Source: an uncultured candidatus Porisulfidus sp.
GTDB taxonomy: Bacteria > Pseudomonadota > Gammaproteobacteria > Poriferisulfidales > Poriferisulfidaceae
Assembly (NCBI GenBank): GCA_958431155.1
Contig: OY288106.1
Coordinates: 653,161 to 717,160 of the forward strand
Length of the DNA: 64,000 nucleotides
Reading direction: 5' to 3'
Every line of letters begins with the position of its first letter. Position 1 is the first letter of the stretch. Below, one piece after another: positions 8,802 to 17,364 of the stretch. The position numbers and the translations under genes were made by a program. The notes below the pieces were generated by a model. The model searched no databases. It worked only from the letters and a program-made list of their open reading frames with translations, and was not told where the DNA came from.

Positions 8802-9785
8802 ATGACCAATCCACCGAAGCGAGTCGCCATCACCGGCGCGGCTGGCAATATCGCATACCAAGCCATGTTTCGTATCGCGGCTGGCGAATTCCTGGGTGAC
8901 CAGCAACCCGTCGCCCTGAACCTGATCGACATCCCCCCGGCCATGCCGTCACTCGGCGGAACCGCGATGGAACTGGAGGACTGCGCCTTTCCCCTGCTGC
9001 GCGACGTCCTTCTGAGCGATGATCTGGAGAAAGGCTTTGGGGATGCGGACTATGTGTTCATGTTCGGAGCACGCCCGCGCGGGAAAGGCATGGAGCGCAG
9101 CGACCTGATTCAGGAAAACGGCAAGATTTTTGGCCCCCAAGGCAAGGCCATTAATGATTTTTCGCGTCGTGACGTCCGGGTTCTCGTCATTGGAAATCCG
9201 GCCAACACCAACGCGCTGATTGCCCTGCACCACGCCCCGGACCTTGAGCCCCGCCAATTCTCCGCGATGACCCGCCTCGATCACGAACGATCCCGTTCGC
9301 AGTTGGCAAATCAGACCGGCGGACCGGTCGCCAACATCGCCCGTATGACGATCTGGGGGAACCACTCTCCGAAAATGTTCCCCGATATCGGCTACTGCAC
9401 AGCTTCCGGCACTCCGGTCAGAGAACTAGTGGACGCGGGCTGGTACCGGGAAGAGTTCATCCCGGGGATCCAGCAACGCGGCGCCAAGGTGATCGAGGCA
9501 CGCGGCGCCTCTTCCGCAGCCTCGGCCGCCAACGCGGCCATCCTGCACATGCGCGACTGGGTTCAGGGAACGGCCAAGAACGATTGGGTCAGCATGAGCG
9601 TATTTTCGGACGGCTCGTACGGGGTGGCGGAGGGCATCGTTTTCTCCTTCCCCTGCCAATGCTCGGAATCCGACTATTCCATCGTGCCCCAGCTGGAACT
9701 GGATGCCTTTGGGCGCGAACAGATCAAAGCCAACGAAACCGAACTGCTGAGCGAACGCGACACGATTGCCGACCTGCTCTCCTGA
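8802..9785 (+). CDS. mdh: Malate dehydrogenase (NAD-dependent)
   Basis: A 327-residue lactate/malate dehydrogenase family enzyme, oxidising malate to oxaloacetate in the TCA cycle. It shows the nucleotide-binding TGAAGNIAY, the mobile-loop arginines in [13 protein letters not shown], the substrate-binding NPANTNA, the TRLDHERS segment with the catalytic aspartate, and the catalytic histidine in [11 protein letters not shown]. This is the long, cytosolic-like MDH type with [11 protein letters not shown]. It converges with the permease gene downstream, only 13 bases apart. Confidence 0.95.
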   Translation: MTNPPKRVAITGAAGNIAYQAMFRIAAGEFLGDQQPVALNLIDIPPAMPSLGGTAMELEDCAFPLLRDVLLSDDLEKGFGDADYVFMFGARPRGKGMERSDLIQENGKIFGPQGKAINDFSRRDVRVLVIGNPANTNALIALHHAPDLEPRQFSAMTRLDHERSRSQLANQTGGPVANIARMTIWGNHSPKMFPDIGYCTASGTPVRELVDAGWYREEFIPGIQQRGAKVIEARGASSAASAANAAILHMRDWVQGTAKNDWVSMSVFSDGSYGVAEGIVFSFPCQCSESDYSIVPQLELDAFGREQIKANETELLSERDTIADLLS

Positions 9786-9798
9786 CGAGAAACCGAAT

Positions 9799-11562
9799 TC
9801 AGGCCTGTTCGCCGGAGGCCGGAATCGGGACTTCCACCCGCACGGTTACGATATCCGTGTCATAGTATTGCTGGTGGTAGACCGAGGACGCCAAATGCCG
9901 CAGCAGCCGCAAGGAGACCTCGCGCTCGACTGAAGCTGAAATGGATTGCTTGCCAAGCAAGGCGATCCGATCCTGAAGGTTCTCTTCTCCCGTCGCGGCA
10001 ACGAATTCGAGGACGGCTCCGTCGTCTTCCCGGCGCGCGGTCAGGAGCAGGCGGCGCTCCTCGCCTACCCCGCCGCTTTGCTTCTCGTGGAGCGTCAGCA
10101 AGGTCTCTTCGGTGGCGGCATAAAGGCGATTCGCCATCGCCAGATCCCAGCCGTGTCCGGATGTGAACTTGTGGAGGAATTCCTCGATCTTTGGCAGAAT
10201 TGAAACGTCGAGAACCACCTCGAGCTGGTGGCGGCGGGGTTTCGTCAATTCCATGAACAGGGTCATGAAGATGGCTACGAGGCCCCCAGCCGTAATCCCG
10301 TTGCTCAGAAGGCCCCCCGCGAATTCAGAAACATATTCGGGGTAGATCCATCCGTTCTGGAGTCCCACTCCGATCCAGAATGAAATTCCAACGATCAACC
10401 CCGTCCGATAGTCGATGCCATCCTGAATCGTCACTCTCATGCCGACCACGAAAAGCAATGACAGCAAAACGCCGATGTAAGCCCCGGCAACCGGACCGGG
10501 TATCGCCAAAATGACGGCAAGCGCCTTGGGGAGAAACGCCAGAACAAGGAAAACCACCCCGAGGGCAACCCCGACCTTGCGGGACCCGACCCCGGTCAGC
10601 TCGGCAACGGAGATGCTGGTCGAATAGGTCGTGTTCGGCACGGTTCCCAAAAGACCGGACAACAGGTTGCCCACTCCATCCGCTGCTACCGTACCTTGAA
10701 CCGCGCGGAAATCCACTGCCCGAGGACGGCGCCAGGCGACGCGCTGAATGGCGACGGAGTCCCCGACGGTCTCCACGGCCCCAACCAAGGTCACGAACAC
10801 GAATGCCGGCAAAAGTGTCCAGAATACTGGTCCGAAGTTAAGGTCGTAGCCTGGCCATCCGGCCTCCGGGAAGCCCAGCCACGAAGCTTCGACAACGCGG
10901 CTCACTTCATAAAGCCCGGAGAACCCGGCCACGACCGAACCGACGACGACTCCGATGACCGGAGCCCAGAGACGCAATATGCCGGTCGCCTTCAAGGCAA
11001 TGCCACCAATGGCCAGCAGGGTCGCACTGGCACTCAGTGCGGCGGCCGACGTGGGGGTTCCTTCGGGCACGGATGTCAGCAAGTCAAAGACGATCGGCAT
11101 GACGGTGACCGGCACCAGCATGATGACCGTACCCGCCACGGCCGGGGTCAGGATCCTCCGGAACAGCGAAAGCCGTGCGGAAAGCGCGAACTGGAAGAAC
11201 GACGAGAGGATGACCAGAGTCGCCAGCATAGCCGGCCCTCCTTCCGCGATGGCGGTGATACAGATCGCGATGAACGCCCCGGACGGACCCATGGCGAGCG
11301 TGTAACCGGCACCGATCCGGCCGACCCGGACCGCCTGCAGGATCGTGGTAACGCCGCTGACGGCGACGGCGGCAAATACAATCCAAGACAGGAAGATTTC
11401 GGTTCCTCCGGCCGCTCGGGCGACAATCGCCGGCGTCAGGACGATGCCGGAGATGCAGAGGATGGCCAGTTGCAGGCCAAGGCCGAACGCGAGGGGCGTC
11501 GGCGGGTTTTCGTCAGGCTGGTAGCGGACGCTCGTGCGTCGGACAGAACTTTCGGTGTCTAT
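9799..11562 (-). CDS. NCS2 (uracil/xanthine) permease fused to an RsbW-like C-terminal domain; apparent ATA start
   Basis: The open frame encodes up to 587 residues. Residues about 20-450 are a multi-helix nucleobase:cation symporter of the NCS2/SLC23 family, with ETVGDSVAIQRVAWRRP and the helix-10 region VPNTTYSTSISVAELTGVGSR. Residues about 455-587 form a soluble domain with ATEETLLTL and a final RLLRHLASSVYHQQYYDTD-type segment that resembles a degenerate HATPase_c_2 (RsbW-like) fold; the catalytic asparagine is missing. No ATG, GTG or TTG occurs in frame between the upstream stop (11593-11595) and an internal ATG at 11292, which would delete the first membrane helices. A strong Shine-Dalgarno (GGGAGGGG) sits just before an ATA at 11562-11560, taken here as the start. 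Confidence 0.8.
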   Translation of the reverse strand: MDTESSVRRTSVRYQPDENPPTPLAFGLGLQLAILCISGIVLTPAIVARAAGGTEIFLSWIVFAAVAVSGVTTILQAVRVGRIGAGYTLAMGPSGAFIAICITAIAEGGPAMLATLVILSSFFQFALSARLSLFRRILTPAVAGTVIMLVPVTVMPIVFDLLTSVPEGTPTSAAALSASATLLAIGGIALKATGILRLWAPVIGVVVGSVVAGFSGLYEVSRVVEASWLGFPEAGWPGYDLNFGPVFWTLLPAFVFVTLVGAVETVGDSVAIQRVAWRRPRAVDFRAVQGTVAADGVGNLLSGLLGTVPNTTYSTSISVAELTGVGSRKVGVALGVVFLVLAFLPKALAVILAIPGPVAGAYIGVLLSLLFVVGMRVTIQDGIDYRTGLIVGISFWIGVGLQNGWIYPEYVSEFAGGLLSNGITAGGLVAIFMTLFMELTKPRRHQLEVVLDVSILPKIEEFLHKFTSGHGWDLAMANRLYAATEETLLTLHEKQSGGVGEERRLLLTARREDDGAVLEFVAATGEENLQDRIALLGKQSISASVEREVSLRLLRHLASSVYHQQYYDTDIVTVRVEVPIPASGEQA

Positions 11563-11594
11563 GGCGCCCCCTCCCGTCCCTGATTCACGAAACT

Positions 11595-11622
11595 ACCGGG
11601 AGGCAAGCCATGGCCTCCCGGT
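11595..11622. repeat. Perfect 10-bp inverted repeat (possible weak terminator)
   Basis: ACCGGGAGGC and GCCTCCCGGT form a perfect ten-base stem around an eight-base loop. It lies between the hydrolase and permease genes, both on the minus strand. The minus-strand side continues TAGTTTCG, with only a short T-rich run, so it may terminate or attenuate transcription into the permease or simply be an mRNA hairpin. It also contains the upstream in-frame stop of the permease frame. Confidence 0.4.
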
Positions 11623-11644
11623 CTGTCTTCCGCAGCCAAAACAC

Positions 11645-11676
11645 GGATTTTCGCTCCTGTATCGGAGCAAAAATCC
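11645..11676 (-). terminator. Hairpin just after the alpha/beta hydrolase gene
   Basis: GGATTTTCGCTCC pairs with GGAGCAAAAATCC with a single mismatch around a six-base loop. Read on the minus strand it begins at the hydrolase stop codon and is followed by CGTGTTTTGG, a modest T-run. This is the best terminator candidate for the hydrolase gene. Together with the second hairpin at 11595-11622 it should separate expression of hydrolase and permease. Confidence 0.45.
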
Positions 11677-12554
11677 TAGCTTTTCAGAGTGACGCCATCC
11701 ACGTTGGCCCATTCGGTCACGAAGTCGTCGATTAGATCGACAACTGCGTCCGGACGGTCTTCCAGCACATAGTGTCCGGCCCGTTCGATGATCTCGAACC
11801 GCGTCGGCCCCGAGATGGCATCTTTCAGCCGGCGTCCCGATTCGACCGGCATCCAGGCATCGTGCAACGCCCAGCACACCATGGTCGGGCAGGTGATCTT
11901 GCTGTGATCCACGCTCATGGTCTCTTCGTTGCTCGGCTCCGAGCAAACATGGATCAGCGACTTGAAGCCGGTGAATCCCGGTCCGCGGGCCCAGAACGAG
12001 AGATAGTTTTCCTTGACGTTCTTGTCGCTGAACGCGATCTTGTCATGGCTGCCCATGAGCAGGAGCCCGTGAAAGCCTGCTGCCGCCTGAGCCATGGCCT
12101 GTCCCAGAACCTCGTCCGGGGCGCCGACCAAGCCATTGAAGGCTTCCACTTCCAGCACCGGCCAGTAGTCCCAAGCAACCGGATTGATCAGGACCAGCCG
12201 GCTGATGTGGTCGACGTACTTCGAGGCGAAGATCTGGCAGGCTCCGCCGCCGTGATCGTGGCCAACCAGGATGACGTTCCCTGTGAGGCCCAGCCCTTCA
12301 ATCACCGCTTTGATGGCCTCGGCCTGATTCGTCAGGGAGTGAGTGAATTTGTCGAGAGGCATGCTCGACTGACCGTAGCCAACCATGTCCATTGCATAGG
12401 TCTGGTAGCGGTCGGACAAACTTTCCTGCGCATGGCGCCACAGCCGGCTGTTTGTCGGAATTCCGTGCACCATCAGCAGTGCCGGACCGCTGTCGCCCTT
12501 CTGCTCGATATGGATTTCGAGATCCAAGCCTCCAACATTGATCGGTTGTTTCAT
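11676..12554 (-). CDS. Alpha/beta hydrolase with an aspartate nucleophile
   Basis: A 292-residue alpha/beta-fold hydrolase. The oxyanion motif MVHGIPTN, the nucleophile elbow GHDHGG, an acid in ALHDAWMP and the catalytic histidine in ERAGHYVLEDRP are all visible. The nucleophile is aspartate rather than serine, as in haloalkane and haloacetate dehalogenases and epoxide hydrolases, so the enzyme probably opens an epoxide or removes a halogen through an ester intermediate (inference). The tryptophan that usually follows the nucleophile in dehalogenases is a histidine here. A strong ribosome site (AGGAGG) precedes the ATG at 12554. It diverges from the J-protein gene. Confidence 0.82.
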   Translation of the reverse strand: MKQPINVGGLDLEIHIEQKGDSGPALLMVHGIPTNSRLWRHAQESLSDRYQTYAMDMVGYGQSSMPLDKFTHSLTNQAEAIKAVIEGLGLTGNVILVGHDHGGGACQIFASKYVDHISRLVLINPVAWDYWPVLEVEAFNGLVGAPDEVLGQAMAQAAAGFHGLLLMGSHDKIAFSDKNVKENYLSFWARGPGFTGFKSLIHVCSEPSNEETMSVDHSKITCPTMVCWALHDAWMPVESGRRLKDAISGPTRFEIIERAGHYVLEDRPDAVVDLIDDFVTEWANVDGVTLKS

Positions 12555-12658
12555 GGGACTTCCTCCTTATGATTATTCTTGAGGGCGGTTCCCCTACCCT
12601 TGATATTTAACATTATCATACACCTGCTGTCCCTTGCACCCATGACGACTTTGCTTCG

Positions 12659-13363
12659 ATGAGATTCCTGCTAATCGCCCTGATATTGTTCGGACTATTC
12701 CTGTTCTTGCGATGGCAGTACCGGCAGTCCCCCCGGCGGTTGTACCAGTGGCTTGCCGCCTTGGCCGGCATCGGCCTGATTGCGCTAGTCCTGACCGGGC
12801 GCGCCCACTGGATCGTCGGCGTGGTCGGTGGAATCCTTCCTTTCCTCGGCAAAGCCGCGATCCTGCTGCGCTGGCTTCCATTCCTGTCCTGGGCGCGCCG
12901 CACCTATGGTTCCGCCTCCATCCACCTGCAGACCGCATGGCTGGATGTGACCATCGACCGGGCGACCGGCGCAATTGACGGGAGTGTACGTCAGGGCGAA
13001 TTCACCGGGCAGCGACTGTCCCAGCTTGATCTTTCACAGCTGGAGCTCCTGCTGCATGCCTGCCAAGGCGACCCGCAGTCGGTCGCCTTGCTGCGCACCT
13101 ACCTGTCGCGAACCCATGCCGGCTGGGGGGGGAGTGGACCCGGGAGAAGCACGGATTCAGACGATTTCGAGGATTCCACCATGTCGGTAGAAACCGCCGC
13201 CCAGATTTTGGGCGTGCCACCCAGGGCATCGGAATCCGAAATCCGAGCCGCGCACCGCTCTCTGGCGCAGAAGCTTCATCCGGACCGCGGGGGTAATGAT
13301 TACCTGACTCGGAAAATCAACCAGGCAAGAGATATTCTGCTTAAGAAATCCCGGGTGCGCTGA
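12659..13363 (+). CDS. Membrane-anchored DnaJ-domain protein
   Basis: A 234-residue protein with two N-terminal hydrophobic segments (residues 2-17 and about 32-66) and a C-terminal J domain (about 175-232) with the HPD motif in KLHPDRGGND. J domains stimulate the ATPase of Hsp70/DnaK. The C-terminal J domain after a membrane anchor resembles the TIM14/Pam18 layout, so it may recruit DnaK to the inner membrane. The linker contains acidic residues (TDSDDFEDS). It overlaps the end of msrQ tail to tail by 23 bases. Confidence 0.8.
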   Translation: MRFLLIALILFGLFLFLRWQYRQSPRRLYQWLAALAGIGLIALVLTGRAHWIVGVVGGILPFLGKAAILLRWLPFLSWARRTYGSASIHLQTAWLDVTIDRATGAIDGSVRQGEFTGQRLSQLDLSQLELLLHACQGDPQSVALLRTYLSRTHAGWGGSGPGRSTDSDDFEDSTMSVETAAQILGVPPRASESEIRAAHRSLAQKLHPDRGGNDYLTRKINQARDILLKKSRVR

Positions 13364-13946
13364 CCGCGGTCGGCTTCCGGATCCTGGCCAGCATCAGCGC
13401 CCCGAAGATGGAGGCGTAGATGATTGGCTCCAGGTAGTCCGCCTTGACCAGCCAGAAATAATGCAGAAGTCCGGCAGTCGTCGCGACATAGATCAAGCGG
13501 TGCAGCCGGTTCCAGGCATGGGCGAGCGCCCGCTGGGCGCGCCGGGTCGAGGTCAATGCCAGCGGCACCAACAAAACAAAGGCCGTCATGCCTGCGGTGA
13601 TGAACAGGCGATCCTGGATGTCCAGCCAGATCTCCTGCCAGTCAAAGAACTTGTCGAACCAGAGATAGGTACCCAGATGAATCGAGACATAGAAGAACGC
13701 GAACAGCCCGAGCATCCGGCGGTAGCGCAGCAACACCGGTGCCTTCATCAGGCGAATCAAAGGCGTGACCAGTAGCGTCAGCAGCAGGAACCGCAGGGTC
13801 CATGTTCCTGTTGATCGGGTCAGGGTCTCCAGCGGGTTGACCCCCAGGGTATTGGTCCAGGCGCCATGCGCCAAGTCAATCGCCGGAACGAGGCAAAGCA
13901 GGAAAAGCGCGGGTTTGATCCACCCCGCGGCTGTGGGCGCGCGCAT
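13341..13946 (-). CDS. msrQ: MsrQ, heme-binding membrane subunit of the MsrPQ methionine sulfoxide reductase
   Basis: A 201-residue membrane protein with about six hydrophobic segments and the conserved histidines in FYVSIHLGTYLWF and RLHRLIYVATTAGLLHYFW that bind heme b in the MsrQ (YedZ) family. It passes electrons from the quinone pool or a flavoreductase to periplasmic MsrP. The ATG at 13946 lies one base after the msrP stop, so the two are coupled. Confidence 0.92.
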   Translation of the reverse strand: MRAPTAAGWIKPALFLLCLVPAIDLAHGAWTNTLGVNPLETLTRSTGTWTLRFLLLTLLVTPLIRLMKAPVLLRYRRMLGLFAFFYVSIHLGTYLWFDKFFDWQEIWLDIQDRLFITAGMTAFVLLVPLALTSTRRAQRALAHAWNRLHRLIYVATTAGLLHYFWLVKADYLEPIIYASIFGALMLARIRKPTAVSAPGIS

Positions 13947-13947
13947 G

Positions 13948-14898
13948 CTAAAAGTATTTGTGCAGATCCATCCCGCTGTAGAGATGTGCGACTTCCTCGG
14001 CATAGCCGTTGAACATCAGCGTCTTCCGCTTGCGGAATTCCCCGATCCGACGCTCGCGCCGCTGGCTCCAACGCGGATGGTTGACCTCGGGATTCACATT
14101 GGAGTAGAAGCCGTATTCATGCGGCGTAGCTTGGTTCCACGCCGTCGGAGGCTGTTCTTCGACGAACCGGATTTTCACGATGGACTTGATGCTCTTGAAA
14201 CCATACTTCCAAGGAACCACGATCCGGATGGGGGCTCCGTTCTGGTTCGGCAGCACCTGCCCGTACATGCCGACAGTCAGCAGCGTCAACGGGTGCATCG
14301 CCTCGTCCATCCGCAAGCCCTCGACGTAAGGCCAGTCCAACACGTCGCGACGCTGCCCCGGCAGATTCTCCGGATCCAGGATCGTCTGGAAGGCCACGTA
14401 GCGGGCCTGCGAGGTTGGCCTCAGTTTCTTCAGCGCGGTCGCCAGCGGGACGCCCAACCATGGAATCACCATCGACCAGGCCTCGACGCAGCGCAGCCGG
14501 TAAATCCGTTCCTCCAGTTGATCCACCGGCACCAGATCCTCGACCGCATAGGTTCCCGGGTTCTCGCAATATCCCTCCACCTCGACGGTCCAGGGCTCGG
14601 TCTGCAGAGCCGCCGCATTGCGCGAGGGATCCTCTTTTTTGTAGCCCAGTTCGTAGAAGTTGTTGTAGTGGGTCGCCGCATGCATGGACGTGATTTCTTC
14701 GTCGGTCGAGTACGGGCTCGACTGCACCGCCCCAATGGTCAGCCCGGCTCGGGCCTGCCCGCCCACCAGCAAACTGCCCGCCAAGCCCGCAACCCCGGCC
14801 GCGCACTGTTGCATGAAGATGCGGCGCTGTCGGTAGATCTCCGGATCCGTCACCGCGGATTCCTTCTCGTCCGAACGCCTGGAAACTCGAATCAGCAT
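13948..14898 (-). CDS. msrP: MsrP, molybdopterin-dependent periplasmic methionine sulfoxide reductase
   Basis: A 316-residue sulfite-oxidase-fold protein with a twin-arginine signal (RQRRIFMQQ, residues 22-30, then a hydrophobic run to ARAG near 52). The molybdenum ligand is Cys137 in [16 protein letters not shown]-type and [22 protein letters not shown] segments match MsrP (YedY). It repairs oxidised methionine in envelope proteins. Start at 14898 gives a short n-region before the RR motif; longer upstream frames overlap moeB and were rejected. It follows moeB by ten bases, so cofactor synthesis and the cofactor enzyme lie together. Confidence 0.93.
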   Translation of the reverse strand: MLIRVSRRSDEKESAVTDPEIYRQRRIFMQQCAAGVAGLAGSLLVGGQARAGLTIGAVQSSPYSTDEEITSMHAATHYNNFYELGYKKEDPSRNAAALQTEPWTVEVEGYCENPGTYAVEDLVPVDQLEERIYRLRCVEAWSMVIPWLGVPLATALKKLRPTSQARYVAFQTILDPENLPGQRRDVLDWPYVEGLRMDEAMHPLTLLTVGMYGQVLPNQNGAPIRIVVPWKYGFKSIKSIVKIRFVEEQPPTAWNQATPHEYGFYSNVNPEVNHPRWSQRRERRIGEFRKRKTLMFNGYAEEVAHLYSGMDLHKYF

Positions 14899-14908
14899 GC
14901 CGTCTTTT

Positions 14909-15673
14909 TCACCTGCGAATGGAACTACAAATGGGACATTGTTCGTCCGCCACGAGTTCCACCATCCGCCATTGTGCCTCCCTCGCATCATAAAGCAACA
15001 ACTGATTGTACAGGGGGTTCCCGATGGACAGCAGGCACTTGATCGCCTCGACCGCCTGTACACTGGCGACAACCCCTGCGACGGGGCCCAGCACACCGGT
15101 TTCGGAACAGCCTTCTTCCGGCACGGGCTCGGCGCCGAACAGGCATTGGTAGCAGGCATCTCCCTTCTGCCGGTTGCGGAAGACCGCCACCTGCCCTTCC
15201 ATCCGAATCACGGCCCCGGAGACCAGCGGCGTGGCAGATTCGACACAGGCCCGGTTGATCGCCAAGCGGGTCTCGAAATTATCCGTGGCATCCACAACCA
15301 AGTCTGCCGCCTGAACCTGCTCCCACAGCAAGTCGTCCTTCAGGTATTCGGCGACGGTCTCGACGCAGATCTCAGGGTTCAGTTCCTCCACGACCCGCTG
15401 GGCTTCCTCGGTCTTGGCCCGACCCAGGCTGGAGGTCCCGTACAGGATTTGGCGCTGGAGGTTCGCCAGTTCCACGCGGTCAGGGTCGGCCAGTGTCAGC
15501 CGGCCCACACCGCAAGTCGCCAGATACATGGCAAGCGGAGAACCCAGGCCTCCCAGGCCAATCAGCAGAACGTGAGACTGAAGCAGGTGCTGCTGCCCCT
15601 CGATACCGATGTCCGACAGGACAATCTGCCGGTTATAGCGTAAGAGTTGCGGGTCGCCCAGTTCCGCGCCCAT
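14909..15673 (-). CDS. moeB: Molybdopterin-synthase adenylyltransferase MoeB (ThiF/HesA family)
   Basis: A 254-residue E1-like enzyme: [12 protein letters not shown] at the N-terminus, the ATP-binding [17 protein letters not shown], the DxxN-R block LQRQILY, and two CxxC pairs (CYQC near 172 and CPIC near 247) for zinc. It adenylates the C-terminus of MoaD during molybdopterin synthesis, though the close relatives ThiF and MoeZ act on ThiS or other carriers. No rhodanese domain is attached. Its position before msrP and opposite mobA-mobB supports the molybdenum role. Confidence 0.88.
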   Translation of the reverse strand: MGAELGDPQLLRYNRQIVLSDIGIEGQQHLLQSHVLLIGLGGLGSPLAMYLATCGVGRLTLADPDRVELANLQRQILYGTSSLGRAKTEEAQRVVEELNPEICVETVAEYLKDDLLWEQVQAADLVVDATDNFETRLAINRACVESATPLVSGAVIRMEGQVAVFRNRQKGDACYQCLFGAEPVPEEGCSETGVLGPVAGVVASVQAVEAIKCLLSIGNPLYNQLLLYDAREAQWRMVELVADEQCPICSSIRR

Positions 15674-15679
15674 GATGGA

Positions 15680-16003
15680 TCAGGATGCCTGCTTGGCCTT
15701 TTCTCTGGCCTCGAATGCCGCCATTTGCTCCGGGGTGGCCTCTTTCTGGTACTGGGATTTCCATTCGGCATACGGCATGCCGTAGACGATTTCCCGGGCG
15801 GTGTCGTAATCCAGTGCGACACCCCGCTCCTCTGCCGCGGCCACATACCATTTGGACAGGCAGTTCCGGCAGAAATCCGCCAGGTTCATCAAGTCGATAT
15901 TCTGGACTTCAGGCTTGTTCCTCAGGTGTTCGACGAGACGCCGGTAGACGGCCGCCTCGATCTCTTCGCGCTGGTTCTCGGGGATGTCCGACATTGTGCT
16001 CAT
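15680..16003 (-). CDS. DUF1244 domain protein
   Basis: A protein of about 107 residues with the DUF1244 pattern: AAVYRRLVEHLR, then NLADFCRNCLSKWY and an acidic-basic C-terminal helix (ARVEA-like, here AFEAREKAKQAS). The function is unknown. A start at 16003 (MSTMSDIPEN) or 15994 fits family length; a longer frame to 16054 adds residues not expected in the family. It sits six bases upstream of moeB and is probably in the same transcript. Confidence 0.75.
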   Translation of the reverse strand: MSTMSDIPENQREEIEAAVYRRLVEHLRNKPEVQNIDLMNLADFCRNCLSKWYVAAAEERGVALDYDTAREIVYGMPYAEWKSQYQKEATPEQMAAFEAREKAKQAS

Positions 16004-16085
16004 GGCCCTGACGAATTCGTTTTCGGCAGGATTCCAGTATACCCGCACGCCCAAGCCTCCCCTTACAATGCACTAGTCCCGGCAG

Positions 16086-16685
16086 ATGTTTGATGACGCC
16101 ATGCCTGTACCTCCAGCCCACTCCCCGCCACTGACCGGCATGATCCTTGCCGGCGGCAAGGCACGCCGCATGGGCGGACAGGACAAGGGGTTGGTTTCCT
16201 ACCAAGGGCGCCCTCTCATCGCGCATGTCCTTGAGCGTCTCGAACCGCAGGTCCACTCTGTGCTGATCAACGCCAATCGCAGCCACGACCGGTACGCGCA
16301 ATTCGGCCACCCCGTGATCGCGGACGCGGAGGACGGCTTCCTGGGGCCGCTCGCCGGCATTCTTGCCGGGTTGCGTGCCGCGCGAACGGAGCTGCTGCTG
16401 TGCGTGCCCTGCGACAGCCCGGAGATCAGCCTGGATCTGGCGGAAAGGCTGGCCTCCCCTTTTGTCCAAGAGGAGACCCGGGTCGCCGTCGCGAGCTGCG
16501 CCGGGCGCTTGCAACCGGTCTTCGCCATGCTGCACACCGGCCTTTCTGAGGCTTTGGATGACTTTCTCCGCCACGGCGGGCGTAAAATCGACGAGTTCTA
16601 TGGCGCACAGGGCTTCGAGGAAATCCCTTTCGAAAATTCCGATGAGTTCCGAAACATCAACACCCACGAGGAATTGACGCTCTGA
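16086..16685 (+). CDS. mobA: Molybdenum cofactor guanylyltransferase MobA
   Basis: A 199-residue nucleotidyltransferase. MILAGGKARRMGGQDKGL is the GTP-binding signature; LCVPCDSPEI contains the metal-binding aspartate and the NINTHEEL ending is typical of MobA. It adds GMP to molybdopterin to make the MGD form. MsrP itself uses plain molybdopterin, so MobA must serve another enzyme outside the window. Start at 16086; ATGs at 16101 and 16140 are alternatives. The stop overlaps the mobB start (TGATG). Confidence 0.93.
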   Translation: MFDDAMPVPPAHSPPLTGMILAGGKARRMGGQDKGLVSYQGRPLIAHVLERLEPQVHSVLINANRSHDRYAQFGHPVIADAEDGFLGPLAGILAGLRAARTELLLCVPCDSPEISLDLAERLASPFVQEETRVAVASCAGRLQPVFAMLHTGLSEALDDFLRHGGRKIDEFYGAQGFEEIPFENSDEFRNINTHEELTL

Positions 16686-17200
16686 TGGGCTCCCGATCTC
16701 CTACCCTGCTGGGTTTCGCCGCATTCAGCGGAACCGGAAAGACTGAACTCCTGACCCAGCTGATTCCGATACTAGCCGAGCAGGGATTGCGTATCGGCAT
16801 GGTCAAGCACGCCCACCATGCGTTTGACGTGGACCAGCCGGGGAAAGACAGTTACCGGTTGCGCAAGGCCGGCGCCAGAGAAATGCTGATTTCTTCAGGC
16901 CGCCGCTGGGCTTTGATGCATGAATTGGGCGCAGAGGAAGAGGAAATGACCCTCGCGCAGCTTCTACCGAAGCTGGACACGGCATCACTCGATCTGATCC
17001 TGGTGGAAGGCTTCAAGCACGAATCTTTCCCGAAAATCGAGCTGTCCCGGCCGGATCTGGGGCATTCGTACCTGTACCCGGATGATCCCAACATCCTTGC
17101 CTTGGCGACCGACGCGCCTCCTCCGCCCGGGCTGACACTGCCACACCTCGACCTGAACGACCCCCCAGCCATTGCAGCCTTTATTCGAACACTACTGTAA
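16685..17200 (+). CDS. mobB: Molybdopterin-guanine dinucleotide biosynthesis adaptor MobB
   Basis: A 171-residue P-loop GTPase. Walker A FSGTGKTELL (residues 14-23), the VKHAHHAFDVDQPGKDSYR block and LILVEGFKHESFPKIEL are characteristic. MobB binds MobA and probably delivers GTP or cofactor during MGD insertion. It overlaps the mobA stop by one base. The short repeat AAGCC...GGCTT after the stop (17202-17220) is too weak to call a terminator. Confidence 0.93.
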   Translation: MGSRSPTLLGFAAFSGTGKTELLTQLIPILAEQGLRIGMVKHAHHAFDVDQPGKDSYRLRKAGAREMLISSGRRWALMHELGAEEEEMTLAQLLPKLDTASLDLILVEGFKHESFPKIELSRPDLGHSYLYPDDPNILALATDAPPPPGLTLPHLDLNDPPAIAAFIRTLL

Positions 17201-17364
17201 AAAGCCTGATTTGACGGCTTATTCCACATAATCGAATCCCCTCGCACGATGGGTCCCCAACAAAACTGTAGCACCTTACGTGTAAAATATCTTATTCCAA
17301 AAATTCCCGTCCTGAAATTCACGCAGGTTGATGATGCGTGGAAGGTGTCGGATTGAGAACGTTT

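Noticed and set aside
13765..15042. Long plus-strand frame of 425 codons opposite msrQ/msrP
   Set aside because: It is antisense to two well-recognised genes; its translation is rich in R, H and Q and matches no family, as expected of a GC-rich shadow frame.
17202..17235. TTGACG with a following CATAAT as a gltA promoter
   Set aside because: The two boxes are only ten bases apart, too close for a sigma-70 promoter.
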